Shown: piece by piece, positions 30,831 through 38,788 of the stretch
Numbering within the stretch: position 1 is the first letter of the stretch
How the letters are laid out: the number at the start of each line of letters is the position of its first letter
Assembly: GCF_900115125.1 (NCBI RefSeq)
Contig: NZ_FOVJ01000002.1
Coordinates: 310,001-374,000 of the forward strand
DNA from: Nitrosospira briensis
GTDB taxonomy: Bacteria > Pseudomonadota > Gammaproteobacteria > Burkholderiales > Nitrosomonadaceae
DNA length: 64,000 bases
Reading direction: 5' to 3'
Program-made: the position numbers and the translations under genes
The notes under the pieces: model-generated
The model's input: the letters and a program-made list of their open reading frames with translations, nothing else
Databases searched by the model: none
What the model was told of the DNA's origin: nothing

Positions 30831-32825
30831 ATGGCTATCGCTGACATCACGCAGCGTCCCATCAATGATGATCTTGACCGTGTGCCGGACTTTGGGCGCG
30901 CCCCAAGCGGTTCCGATATCGAAGCAAACCTTACCGGAATATGGGAAACAGCGCCTGGATGGAGAGGCTGGCTTTCGACGGTCGATCATAAAACAATCGG
31001 TCTGCGCTACATCGTTACCGCTTTTCTTTTCCTGCTGATAGGTGGTATCGAGGCGCTGATAATGCGCGTACAGCTTGCCGGCCCGGATCTGACCTTGCTG
31101 ACTCCGGAACAATACAGCCAGCTTTTCACAATGCACGGCGTGACAATGATCTTTCTGTACGCGCTGCCGATATTGTCGGGATTTTCCAATTATCTCTGGC
31201 CGCTATTGCTCGGCTCGCGAGATATGGCTTTTCCTCGCCTCAATGCGCTTTCCTACTGGATCTTCCTGTTCGCCGGCATCTTCATGTATGTCAGCTTTCC
31301 TCTCGGGCAGGCGCCGAACGCAGGCTGGTTCAACTATGTCCCTTTTTCGGGCCCGATATATAACACCGGCCCCAACATCGATGTATTTGCACTCGGTATG
31401 GTGTTGCTGGGGATCTCCACAACGGTGGGATCAGTCAATTTCGTTGTCACCCTGTTCAGGATGCGAGCACCCGGCATGACCATCAACCGCGTGCCGATTC
31501 TCGTCTGGGGCACGCTTACCGCCTCTGTTGCCAATCTATTGGCAATACCCGCAATCAGTCTCGCGTTTTTCCTGTTGTGGCTGGACCGGCAGTTCGGCAC
31601 TCATTTTTTCGATGTGGCCAACGACGGTAAGCCGTTGCTGTGGCAACACCTGTTCTGGATCTTCGGCCACCCCTGGGTTTACGCCATTGTGCTCCCGGCG
31701 ATGGGCATCGTCTCCGACGCGCTGCCGACGTTTTGCCGCCGGCCGCTGGTCGGTTATACCGCGGTGGCGCTTGCGACCATGGCGACCATGCTGATCGGAT
31801 TCGAAGTATGGATCCATCACATGTTTGCCACCGGCTTGCCCGCGGTGGCCTTGTCGATCTTTGGCGCCGCCAGCATGGTGATTTCAATCCCGAGCGCTGT
31901 TGCCGTGTTTGCCTGGATCGCAACAATCTGGCTGGGGAGGCCGGTGTTCAAAACGCCGTTTTTGTTCTTCGCCGGCTTTGTCATTCTGTTCGTGATCGGC
32001 GGCATGTCCGGCGTGATGACGGCAGCGGTGCCGCTTGACTGGCAGCTCAACGATACCTACTTCATCGTTGCGCATCTGCATTACGTCTTGCTTGGCATCA
32101 ACGTATTCCCTGTCGTGGGTGGCATTTATTACTGGTTCCCCAAATTTACCGGTCGCATGATGAGCGAAAGAATAGGCAAATGGAGTTTCTGGGTCATGTT
32201 CACCGGCTTTAACGTTGGATTCTTCCCCATGCATCTGGCCGGCCTGCTGGGCATGCCGCGGCGCATCTACACATACTCCTCCCGCATGGGATGGGATGGC
32301 GTCAACATGATCACATCCGTCGGGTCTTTCCTGTTCGCCCTTGGCGTGCTGATCTTTCTGGTCAACGTCGTCATCAGCCTCAAACGCGGGGCGCTGGCAG
32401 GCCCCAATCCCTGGGACGCGGCCACGCTGGAGTGGACCACGTCTTCACCGCCACCGGCTTACAATTTTGCCGTTATTCCCACTGTCGCCAGCCGCCATCC
32501 GTTATGGGAGGACAGGCTGGAAGAGGATAGCGGGGACAACAGGGCGCGCTCCAATTTCACTGAGGGGTATTTGCTGACGAAGGGCCGGGAAACCATTGGA
32601 ACTTCGCCCATCGATGCAAAGCCGGTGGCCATCCTCAAGATGCCCGACGATTCCTATACGCCTTTCTTTTCCGGATTGTTCCTATCCCTGCTGTTTGCCG
32701 GCCTGTTGCTGCACTGGTGGAGTTTTACAGCCGGGATGGCCATAGCGGGCGGAATAACGCTAATCATTTGGATGTGGCCGCAAAAAGCGCTCGTTCAACG
32801 CATCGCCGCCGGAAGAGGCCCATGA
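30831..32825 (+). CDS. coxA: Heme-copper oxidase subunit I with noncanonical proton-channel residues
   Basis: A 664-residue catalytic subunit with about 12-14 membrane helices. The metal ligands are intact: His102 and His417 for the low-spin heme, His415 for the high-spin heme, and His280, His329 and His330 for CuB. Tyr284, the cross-linking Tyr, and Asp131 at the D-channel mouth are present. However, the usual HPEVY reads HPWVY (Trp282 for the gating Glu) and the usual SIPTGVKVF reads SIPSAVAVF (Ala358 for the K-channel Lys). The type A2 YS motif before the His is also missing (it reads FG). The C terminus carries one or two extra hydrophobic segments. It should reduce O2, possibly NO, but pumping is in doubt. 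It overlaps coxC by four bases. Confidence 0.93.
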   Translation: MAIADITQRPINDDLDRVPDFGRAPSGSDIEANLTGIWETAPGWRGWLSTVDHKTIGLRYIVTAFLFLLIGGIEALIMRVQLAGPDLTLLTPEQYSQLFTMHGVTMIFLYALPILSGFSNYLWPLLLGSRDMAFPRLNALSYWIFLFAGIFMYVSFPLGQAPNAGWFNYVPFSGPIYNTGPNIDVFALGMVLLGISTTVGSVNFVVTLFRMRAPGMTINRVPILVWGTLTASVANLLAIPAISLAFFLLWLDRQFGTHFFDVANDGKPLLWQHLFWIFGHPWVYAIVLPAMGIVSDALPTFCRRPLVGYTAVALATMATMLIGFEVWIHHMFATGLPAVALSIFGAASMVISIPSAVAVFAWIATIWLGRPVFKTPFLFFAGFVILFVIGGMSGVMTAAVPLDWQLNDTYFIVAHLHYVLLGINVFPVVGGIYYWFPKFTGRMMSERIGKWSFWVMFTGFNVGFFPMHLAGLLGMPRRIYTYSSRMGWDGVNMITSVGSFLFALGVLIFLVNVVISLKRGALAGPNPWDAATLEWTTSSPPPAYNFAVIPTVASRHPLWEDRLEEDSGDNRARSNFTEGYLLTKGRETIGTSPIDAKPVAILKMPDDSYTPFFSGLFLSLLFAGLLLHWWSFTAGMAIAGGITLIIWMWPQKALVQRIAAGRGP

Positions 32826-33430
32826 GTGAGGCAGGTCAGCTCAGCCAGCGTCAGCCATTGCCGGTGGGAAGCGCAGGCAAGCTCTCCACAGGCTGGTGGG
32901 GGATTCTGGCATTGATCGTAACAGAAGCGTCCCTGTTCGGCTATTTGTTGTTCGCATACTTCTATCTGGCGTCTCAAACCGAGCAGAGCTGGCCACCGGA
33001 GGGTTTACCCGCCCTGCTTGTGCCCACTGTCAATACGGCGATTCTACTCGCCAGCAGCGCTGGCGTATGGGCAGCAGAACGCTACGTCCGGCAAGGGCGG
33101 AGACAGTCGAGTATTGCCGGGCTGGTAGCGGCAATCGCGCTGGGCAGCAGCTTCGTCGTGATTCAACTCCTCGAATGGAGGGACAAATCCTACGGCATCA
33201 CTTCTGACTTGTATGGATCGCTCTACTTCACGATTACAGGATTTCATATGTGTCACGTTGTCATTGGCCTGGGCATTCTGATGCTCCTGCTGGTCTGGAC
33301 ATTACTCGGCTACTTCGATGGCAGGCGCCACGCTGCAATCACTATCGGCGGCGCCTATTGGCACTTTGTGGACATTGTCTGGCTGTTCGTTTTCTCGGCA
33401 TTGTATGTATCTCCTTATCTCATCAAATAA
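32822..33430 (+). CDS. coxC: Cytochrome c oxidase subunit III
   Basis: A 202-residue membrane protein with five predicted helices, the short bacterial form of subunit III. GWWGILALIVTEASLFGYLLF near residue 22 and ITGFHMCHVVIGLGILML near residue 140 match the family, the latter with the conserved Gly-x-H-x2-H. The C-terminal YWHFVDIVWLFVFSALYV is diagnostic. The ATG overlaps the coxA stop (ATGA). It supports the stability of subunit I. Confidence 0.93.
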   Translation: MSEAGQLSQRQPLPVGSAGKLSTGWWGILALIVTEASLFGYLLFAYFYLASQTEQSWPPEGLPALLVPTVNTAILLASSAGVWAAERYVRQGRRQSSIAGLVAAIALGSSFVVIQLLEWRDKSYGITSDLYGSLYFTITGFHMCHVVIGLGILMLLLVWTLLGYFDGRRHAAITIGGAYWHFVDIVWLFVFSALYVSPYLIK

Positions 33431-33442
33431 GCCTTACCGGAA

Positions 33443-33886
33443 ATGAGCACCAGGCAAAATACCGTCAGGCAGCAAGCCTCCTACCATGACTCGCTGAGCC
33501 GGACATTGTTGGGCATATTCGGCGCACCCGTGGCGTGGGTGATCCAGATGTCGTTGATCGAACCCATTGCAGCCTATGCATGCTACCCGCGCCAGGTTCC
33601 GCTTTCCGCTCCGCTCTGGGCCGAATTGCCTTTCATGCTGGCTATAATCAGTCTGGCTTGCCTGGCAGGAGGTTTATTCTCTGGATATATTGCATTGGAT
33701 TTCTGGCGGCGAACAGGCCGTTCGTTGACACGGGCCCTGCAAGAAACGCAGGTCATCGAAGTCGATGAGGGGCAGACGCGATTTCTGGCAATGTTGGGGA
33801 TAATGTCGAGCTTCCTGTTTATTGTTGCGATTTTATTCACCAGCTGCGCGGTCCTTTTAGTGTCGCCATGTAGCGCCTGGACTTGA
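33443..33886 (+). CDS. Small membrane protein of the oxidase operon
   Basis: A 147-residue protein with three likely membrane segments (about residues 20-45, 62-88 and 112-140). I do not recognise the family with certainty. It lies 12 bases after coxC and its stop overlaps the region before the cytochrome c gene, so it belongs to the operon. By position it may be an accessory subunit, like the fourth gene (coxP) of the Bradyrhizobium coxMNOP cluster as I recall it. It carries three Cys residues (CYP near 48; a pair near 132-142) but no heme motif. Confidence 0.75.
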   Translation: MSTRQNTVRQQASYHDSLSRTLLGIFGAPVAWVIQMSLIEPIAAYACYPRQVPLSAPLWAELPFMLAIISLACLAGGLFSGYIALDFWRRTGRSLTRALQETQVIEVDEGQTRFLAMLGIMSSFLFIVAILFTSCAVLLVSPCSAWT

Positions 33887-33891
33887 CAGGG

Positions 33892-35202
33892 ATGCGACCA
33901 GCAGTGGCGTTCATGGGTTGGTTTACCCGTATGGTCAGGAAAATAATAGTCTATACATGGTTAGTCATCCCGGCGGTCGCCGCTGCCGCGCAGGCACCCG
34001 ATCCCGCAATGATCGCGCGCGGGGCGTACCTGGCGAAAGCTGCCGACTGCATGGGTTGCCACACTGCGGGGCCCGATCATCCGCCGTTTGCCGGCGGTCT
34101 GCCGATCAACTCGCCATTCGGAACCATTTACTCAACCAACATCACGCCTGATCAGGCCACAGGCATCGGCCACTACAGCCTTGATGACTTTAGCCGCGCA
34201 CTTCGCGACGGCATTGCCAAAGGCGCCAGGAGGCTTTATCCGGCGATGCCCTATGCCTCGTTCACGGCAATGTCGGACGACGACGTCGAGGCGTTATACG
34301 CCTATTTCATGGACGAGGTTAAGCCGGTCAACCATCGGCCGCCCCAGACCAGCTTGCCGTTCCCTTTCAATCAGCGCTGGACCCTGCGATTCTGGGACAT
34401 CGCTTTCGTGAACCACGAGCGCTTCAGGCCGCGCGCTGATCGCGACGCGCAGTGGAATCGCGGCGCTTATCTCGTGCAAGCCCTGGGCCACTGCGGCGCT
34501 TGTCATACTCCCCGCGGACTTGGCTTCCAGGAAAAGGGGTATACCGAGTCATCACCCGACTACTTGACCGGGGCGGTAATAGAAAACTGGTTTGCTCCTG
34601 ATCTGACCGGAAACCCCGCATCCGGTTTAGGACGATGGTTCGAAGCAGAAATCGCCAAATTCCTTGAAACAGGTCATGGCGGGCAAACCGTCGCGTTTGG
34701 CAGCATGGTCACGGTTATTGAAAAGAGCACGCAACATTTGCGGAAAGAAGATCTGAACGCTATTGCCCGTTATCTCAAAACGCTTCCACGCCGGGACGGA
34801 AAAACATCGTTTGAGCCACTCATGAGGAAAGTCGGCACGGCGCCGGCCGGGAACATCATCGGCCCATTCGAGCGGCCCGGCGCAGGTCTGTATCGGGGAT
34901 TTTGCGCCAAATGCCACCGACCTGACGGTGCAGGCAAGCTGCCGAAGCTGCCCCGTCTTGCCGGCAGTCCGGTTGTTCTTTCAGAAAACGCCACTTCTCT
35001 CATTCGGCTCATGCTGGAGGGAGGCAAAGGTCCGCTGACAAAAAACGGCCCGAAGCCCGAGAAGATGCCAGGTTATGCAAAAAAATTCTCTGACCGCGAG
35101 ATCGCCGACGTGCTTACCTTTATTCGCAACAGTTGGGGCAATAAGGCACCCGCGGTCACGCCGCGCGACGTATCAAGACTAAGGAAAGCATTGGCCGAGT
35201 GA
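33892..35202 (+). CDS. Triheme cytochrome c (alcohol-dehydrogenase cytochrome-subunit type)
   Basis: About 436 residues with an N-terminal export signal (VYTWLVIPAVAAAAQA). Three c-type heme motifs are spread through three cytochrome domains: CMGCH near residue 53, CGACH near 204 and CAKCH near 342. The layout matches the membrane-attached cytochrome subunit of quinohemoprotein dehydrogenases (AdhB/gluconate dehydrogenase type), with GTIYSTNITPD and GIGHYSLDDF typical. No dehydrogenase gene is next to it; in an oxidase operon it more likely carries electrons to the CuA/cytochrome c subunit. Several in-frame starts exist (TTG 33883, ATG 33892, 33913, 33931); the exact one is uncertain. Confidence 0.85.
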   Translation: MRPAVAFMGWFTRMVRKIIVYTWLVIPAVAAAAQAPDPAMIARGAYLAKAADCMGCHTAGPDHPPFAGGLPINSPFGTIYSTNITPDQATGIGHYSLDDFSRALRDGIAKGARRLYPAMPYASFTAMSDDDVEALYAYFMDEVKPVNHRPPQTSLPFPFNQRWTLRFWDIAFVNHERFRPRADRDAQWNRGAYLVQALGHCGACHTPRGLGFQEKGYTESSPDYLTGAVIENWFAPDLTGNPASGLGRWFEAEIAKFLETGHGGQTVAFGSMVTVIEKSTQHLRKEDLNAIARYLKTLPRRDGKTSFEPLMRKVGTAPAGNIIGPFERPGAGLYRGFCAKCHRPDGAGKLPKLPRLAGSPVVLSENATSLIRLMLEGGKGPLTKNGPKPEKMPGYAKKFSDREIADVLTFIRNSWGNKAPAVTPRDVSRLRKALAE

Positions 35203-35313
35203 CCGTTGCGGCGGAGCGAGATGTATAACCTTGGCGAAAATCGATGAGGGGGCTCGCCTCGCAGCATAATTTCACGGCCGAACCCGGGAGTGAACGGAAA
35301 ATATGCTTGCCCG

Positions 35314-36135
35314 TCAGCTTGATTGCTCCTGCCGTACATGTTTCCGCGGCATCAGTTCGTTGCGCACCACGATCAACACTCCGATGGCGCTCATCATAGC
35401 GCCGTGTATCCACAGAATTATTCCGCCGATCTGCTGATCCGCCAGTGCGCTCAAGCCACCGATAGCACGGCCGCAAATGGTGTAAATCGGGTAGAGTTCC
35501 TGCGACGCAAAAAAAATCATTGCGCCCATCACGATTTGGGGTGGAGCTACGGCAAGCATCATCACGATACGGGAACCTGGCGACAGGCGAACCGAAAGTA
35601 TGGGGCCGGGATGTAAAACCAGTCCCCAGAAGATCAAACCGTTCACAAACATGCTCCAGTTCATCAGCCGGTACAGGCGCCAGTCGATCATTGCGGTGAA
35701 ATGGATCGCAGGCAATAACCAGAAGCCGATGAGGCCGCAGAATAGTGTTACCGCCACGATTGGATTGCATAAGGCACGTATCAGATACTGAACTGGCCTC
35801 CACCCGGCCATAAGGCGAAAAACCCGCCTGATCCTTGGGGGCATGCCCCCGAGAAGCGTGGCTGATGGCCTGCTCAATACAATCAGGAAAGGCCCGAGAT
35901 GATGTAATACAAGATGCTGAAGCCGATGAATGAAAAACTGATGCTCGGAGTAATAATCGAACTGTGTATGGGAAACCAGATATACGGAAACCAGCCCGGC
36001 CCAAAAATATGATTTTTGTTGAAATGAAGGTTTGCTTCTGGCCGAACCCTTTAGAAAGAGAATTGCTGCGACAGCGGTTGCGCCGGCAACCAGAATTGAC
36101 GCTTCCCAAGGCTTGAACCAGTATAACCAATCCAT
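35314..36135 (-). CDS. ctaG: CtaG-like caa3 oxidase assembly membrane protein
   Basis: A 273-residue polytopic protein with about seven hydrophobic segments and many conserved His and Met residues (HRLQHLVLHHLGPFL near residue 70; MNWSMFVNGLIFWGLVLHPGP near residue 157). This pattern is the caa3_CtaG family of Bacillus, needed for formation of caa3 oxidase and probably copper handling; it is unrelated to Cox11. It faces the oxidase operon tail to tail and lies before SCO, so the module has its own assembly factors. A second minus-strand frame over the same DNA is a shadow. Confidence 0.85.
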   Translation of the reverse strand: MDWLYWFKPWEASILVAGATAVAAILFLKGSARSKPSFQQKSYFWAGLVSVYLVSHTQFDYYSEHQFFIHRLQHLVLHHLGPFLIVLSRPSATLLGGMPPRIRRVFRLMAGWRPVQYLIRALCNPIVAVTLFCGLIGFWLLPAIHFTAMIDWRLYRLMNWSMFVNGLIFWGLVLHPGPILSVRLSPGSRIVMMLAVAPPQIVMGAMIFFASQELYPIYTICGRAIGGLSALADQQIGGIILWIHGAMMSAIGVLIVVRNELMPRKHVRQEQSS

Positions 36136-36213
36136 CAGGAGCAGGCTCCCCGGACGGCGCGTCTAGTTCGCGGCCGCCAAAAAGATATGTGCAAACTTAT
36201 TCCACCGTCTGCG

Positions 36214-36843
36214 TCACTGCCGGATTCCGTCAGCTGAAGCCAGCAGTCGGCGAAGGTCCTGCTCCAGATTCTCGTCAGAATCGGCGGAAGTGGCCAGCAG
36301 GCGCGCTTGACCTCGTGAATCAAAAATGTAAATGGCGTCGCTGTGCATGATATCGCGCGACTCGGATATTTTTGAGCGCGGACGATAGGCCGCCCGGTAT
36401 TGCTTGGTGAGAGCTTCGATGTCTTCTTTTGAGCCCGTCAACCCGACGGCATGCACGGGGTCAAATTGTGTCACGTACCGGTGCAAGACTTGCGGCGTGT
36501 CACGCTCGGGATCGAGCGTGACAAAAAGGACGCGAACTTGCTGCGCATCACTGCCCAGAAGCTGCGTTATGCGAGCCAGCCGGGCCATTGAAACGGGGCA
36601 TTCGGCCTCACAATGGGTAAATCCGAAATACATCAATAATACGTGCCCATCATATGTTTCTGCCGTCACCGCCTGGCCGGTGTCGGACGTCAGAGAAAAA
36701 TTCAGTTCCGGCAAATGGCCTGTGACCTGCTCAAGATGCCAGGAACTCCTGGAGGTGCAAGCACTCACTGCCAGCACCATCATCAACCCTGAAATGAACC
36801 GGCCTGTAATCAGGCTTAGTGATCTGGCAGCACGTTTGTCCAT
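36214..36843 (-). CDS. SCO1/SenC copper chaperone lipoprotein
   Basis: A 209-residue thioredoxin-fold protein. The N terminus has a lipoprotein signal (VLAVSAC, Cys29). Copper ligands are Cys78 and Cys82 (THCEAEC, the CxxxC motif) and His167 (IMHSDAIYIFD). SCO proteins deliver copper to, or reduce, the CuA site of subunit II. ctaG follows 78 bases later on the same strand. It is divergent from leuA across about 290 bases. Confidence 0.92.
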   Translation of the reverse strand: MDKRAARSLSLITGRFISGLMMVLAVSACTSRSSWHLEQVTGHLPELNFSLTSDTGQAVTAETYDGHVLLMYFGFTHCEAECPVSMARLARITQLLGSDAQQVRVLFVTLDPERDTPQVLHRYVTQFDPVHAVGLTGSKEDIEALTKQYRAAYRPRSKISESRDIMHSDAIYIFDSRGQARLLATSADSDENLEQDLRRLLASADGIRQ

Positions 36844-36915
36844 CGAGATTTTCCCACGTTGCTTTCGGCAGTGATGTTCGCCCGTTCGCTTTCAATATAG
36901 CATTCAACATTGCTA

Positions 36916-36944
36916 TTGCACGAATACGGGAAACGCTTTATATT
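36916..36944 (+). promoter_or_regulatory. leuA: Likely sigma-70 promoter for leuA
   Basis: TTGCAC (36916-36921), 17 bases, TATATT (36939-36944). Predicted initiation is close to 36951, leaving a leader of about 180 bases before leuA. The spacing is ideal and no better pair is seen between the SCO gene and leuA. Confidence 0.5.
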
Positions 36945-36950
36945 CCTCTC

Positions 36951-37037
36951 ATGAGGCAAACACATCGCACTTTCCCCCTCCGCTTTCTGCATCGCCCGCA
37001 GCTTCTCGCAAGACCGCTGCTGCGCCGCGCGCGCTAA
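36951..37037 (+). CDS. Possible leucine-rich leader peptide of leuA
   Basis: A 28-codon frame in the leuA leader, ATG to TAA. It has six Leu codons, two of them tandem pairs (QLLARPLLRRAR at the end), and eight Arg. No ribosome site precedes it; the predicted transcript would start at or next to its ATG, so translation would have to be leaderless. Codons 16-18 (CCGCAGC) can pair with the tandem-Leu region or with GCTGCGG at 37065-37071 past the stop, and a run of six T follows at 37057-37062. This resembles a leucine attenuator, but the terminator hairpin is not clear and Arg richness could be chance. Confidence 0.35.
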   Translation: MRQTHRTFPLRFLHRPQLLARPLLRRAR

Positions 37038-37130
37038 AATTACACCCCCCTTCAAGTTTTTTATGCTGCGGAATCTGCTCCTGGATTCGGTATGGCAGTT
37101 CGATTATCCTTTCGGAAAACGGAGAATTCA

Positions 37131-38663
37131 TTGAAAGACCACTTGATTATCTTTGACACCACTTTGCGCGATGGCGAGCAAAGCCCCGGTGCATCCATGA
37201 CGCGAGAAGAAAAGGTACGGATTGCGCGGCAACTCGAGCGCATGCGGGTGGACGTGATCGAAGCAGGCTTCCCGGCCGCCTCCAACGGCGACTTCGAATC
37301 GGTGAAAGCGGTGGCTGACGCGATCAGGGACAGCACGGTGTGTGGCCTCGCCCGGGCGACCGAAGCTGACATCAAGCGCGCCGGCGAAGCTTTGCAAGGG
37401 ACCACTTCGGCTCGTATTCACACTTTTATTGCCACTTCTCCCATACACATGCAGAAGAAGCTGCGCATGTCTCCGGACCAGGTGGTGGAACAAGCGGTAA
37501 AAGCGGTGAAATGGGCTCGCCAATATACCGATGATGTGGAATTTTCACCTGAAGACGCAGGCCGCTCCGACATAGATTTTCTCTGCCGCGTGCTGGAGGC
37601 TGTGATTAATGCCGGAGCCGCCACCGTTAATATTCCCGACACCGTCGGTTATACCATGCCGGAGCAGTTCGGAAAACTCATCCGTACGCTGCGTGAACGA
37701 ATACCCAATTCCGACAAGGTAGTGTTTTCAGTGCATTGCCATAACGATCTGGGTCTGGCAGTGGCTAATTCTCTCTCGGCGGTAGTCAACGGAGCGCGCC
37801 AGGTGGAATGCACCGTTAACGGCCTGGGTGAACGCGCAGGTAATGCCTCGCTGGAGGAAATCGTAATGGCGGTACGTACCCGTCAGGACTTTTTCCCCTG
37901 TGACACGCGCATAGACGCGGTTCATATCGTACCGGCGAGCAAACTTGTGTCGGGTATTACGGGTTTTCCAGTACAGCCGAACAAGGCCATTGTCGGCGCA
38001 AACGCGTTTGCTCATGAATCCGGGATACACCAGGACGGTGTCCTCAAGCACCGCGAAACCTATGAGATCATGCGTGCCGAAGACGTGGGCTGGGGCGCCA
38101 ACAAACTATTACTCGGCAAACATTCCGGCCGCAACGCCTTTCGCAGTCGTCTGGCGGAACTCGGGATTGGATTGGAATCGGAGGAAGTGCTTAACGCTAC
38201 ATTCATGCGTTTCAAGGAATTGGCGGACAAGAAGCACGACATTTTCGACGAAGACCTGTATGCGCTGGTTTCGGACGACGCCATGACCCTGCACGAACAC
38301 TACAAGCTTCTGTCGCTGACGGCTCATAGCGAAACCGGCGAAACGCCTCATGCGAATATAGTGATTGGCGAAGAAGGCAAGGAATCGCGCGCCGAGTCGG
38401 ATGGTAGCGGTCCCGTGGATGCCGTTTTCCGGGCAATTGAAAAGATATTGAGCAGCGGCGCCGAGTTGCAGTTATTTTCTGTTAACGCCATCACAAGCGG
38501 TACCGATTCGCAAGGCGAGGTGACGGTGCGATTGCAAAAGTCGGGCCGCATCGTTAACGGGAACGGTGCGGATACCGATATCGTCGTAGCCTCTGCTAAA
38601 GCCTACCTCAGTGCGCTCAACAAACTGCACAGTAAACTGGAGCGAGCACATCCGCAGGTTTGA
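37131..38663 (+). CDS. leuA: 2-isopropylmalate synthase
   Basis: A 510-residue enzyme for the first committed step of leucine synthesis (acetyl-CoA plus 2-oxoisovalerate). The HMGL-like TIM barrel begins [18 protein letters not shown]; the metal-binding motif [15 protein letters not shown] is near residue 200, and [12 protein letters not shown] follows. The C-terminal LeuA dimer/allosteric domain (about 390-510) binds leucine in the family. The start is a TTG at 37131 with GGAG six bases upstream, giving the usual [10 protein letters not shown] beginning. It is separated from pssA by about 19 kb, whereas many betaproteobacteria keep them together. Confidence 0.97.
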   Translation: MKDHLIIFDTTLRDGEQSPGASMTREEKVRIARQLERMRVDVIEAGFPAASNGDFESVKAVADAIRDSTVCGLARATEADIKRAGEALQGTTSARIHTFIATSPIHMQKKLRMSPDQVVEQAVKAVKWARQYTDDVEFSPEDAGRSDIDFLCRVLEAVINAGAATVNIPDTVGYTMPEQFGKLIRTLRERIPNSDKVVFSVHCHNDLGLAVANSLSAVVNGARQVECTVNGLGERAGNASLEEIVMAVRTRQDFFPCDTRIDAVHIVPASKLVSGITGFPVQPNKAIVGANAFAHESGIHQDGVLKHRETYEIMRAEDVGWGANKLLLGKHSGRNAFRSRLAELGIGLESEEVLNATFMRFKELADKKHDIFDEDLYALVSDDAMTLHEHYKLLSLTAHSETGETPHANIVIGEEGKESRAESDGSGPVDAVFRAIEKILSSGAELQLFSVNAITSGTDSQGEVTVRLQKSGRIVNGNGADTDIVVASAKAYLSALNKLHSKLERAHPQV

Positions 38664-38788
38664 TCAGCCGATTCCGCAGGACGGGATAAACTGATAGTGT
38701 ATGCGGCAGGATCAGTTTATTCTGCTTGGAACATGGGGGATGCGTTTTGAGATTTTCCTTTCATACCTGTCGATCGGCTTAAAGACCG

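Noticed and set aside
35156-36130. 324-codon minus-strand frame overlapping ctaG
   Set aside because: Same strand but another frame; the CtaG-like product has membrane segments and a His/Met pattern, while this one is Arg/Ser-rich and also runs antisense into the cytochrome gene.
36819-37037. Longer version of the leuA leader frame beginning inside the SCO gene
   Set aside because: It starts upstream of the likely promoter and antisense to the SCO start; only the last 28 codons fall in the predicted leader.
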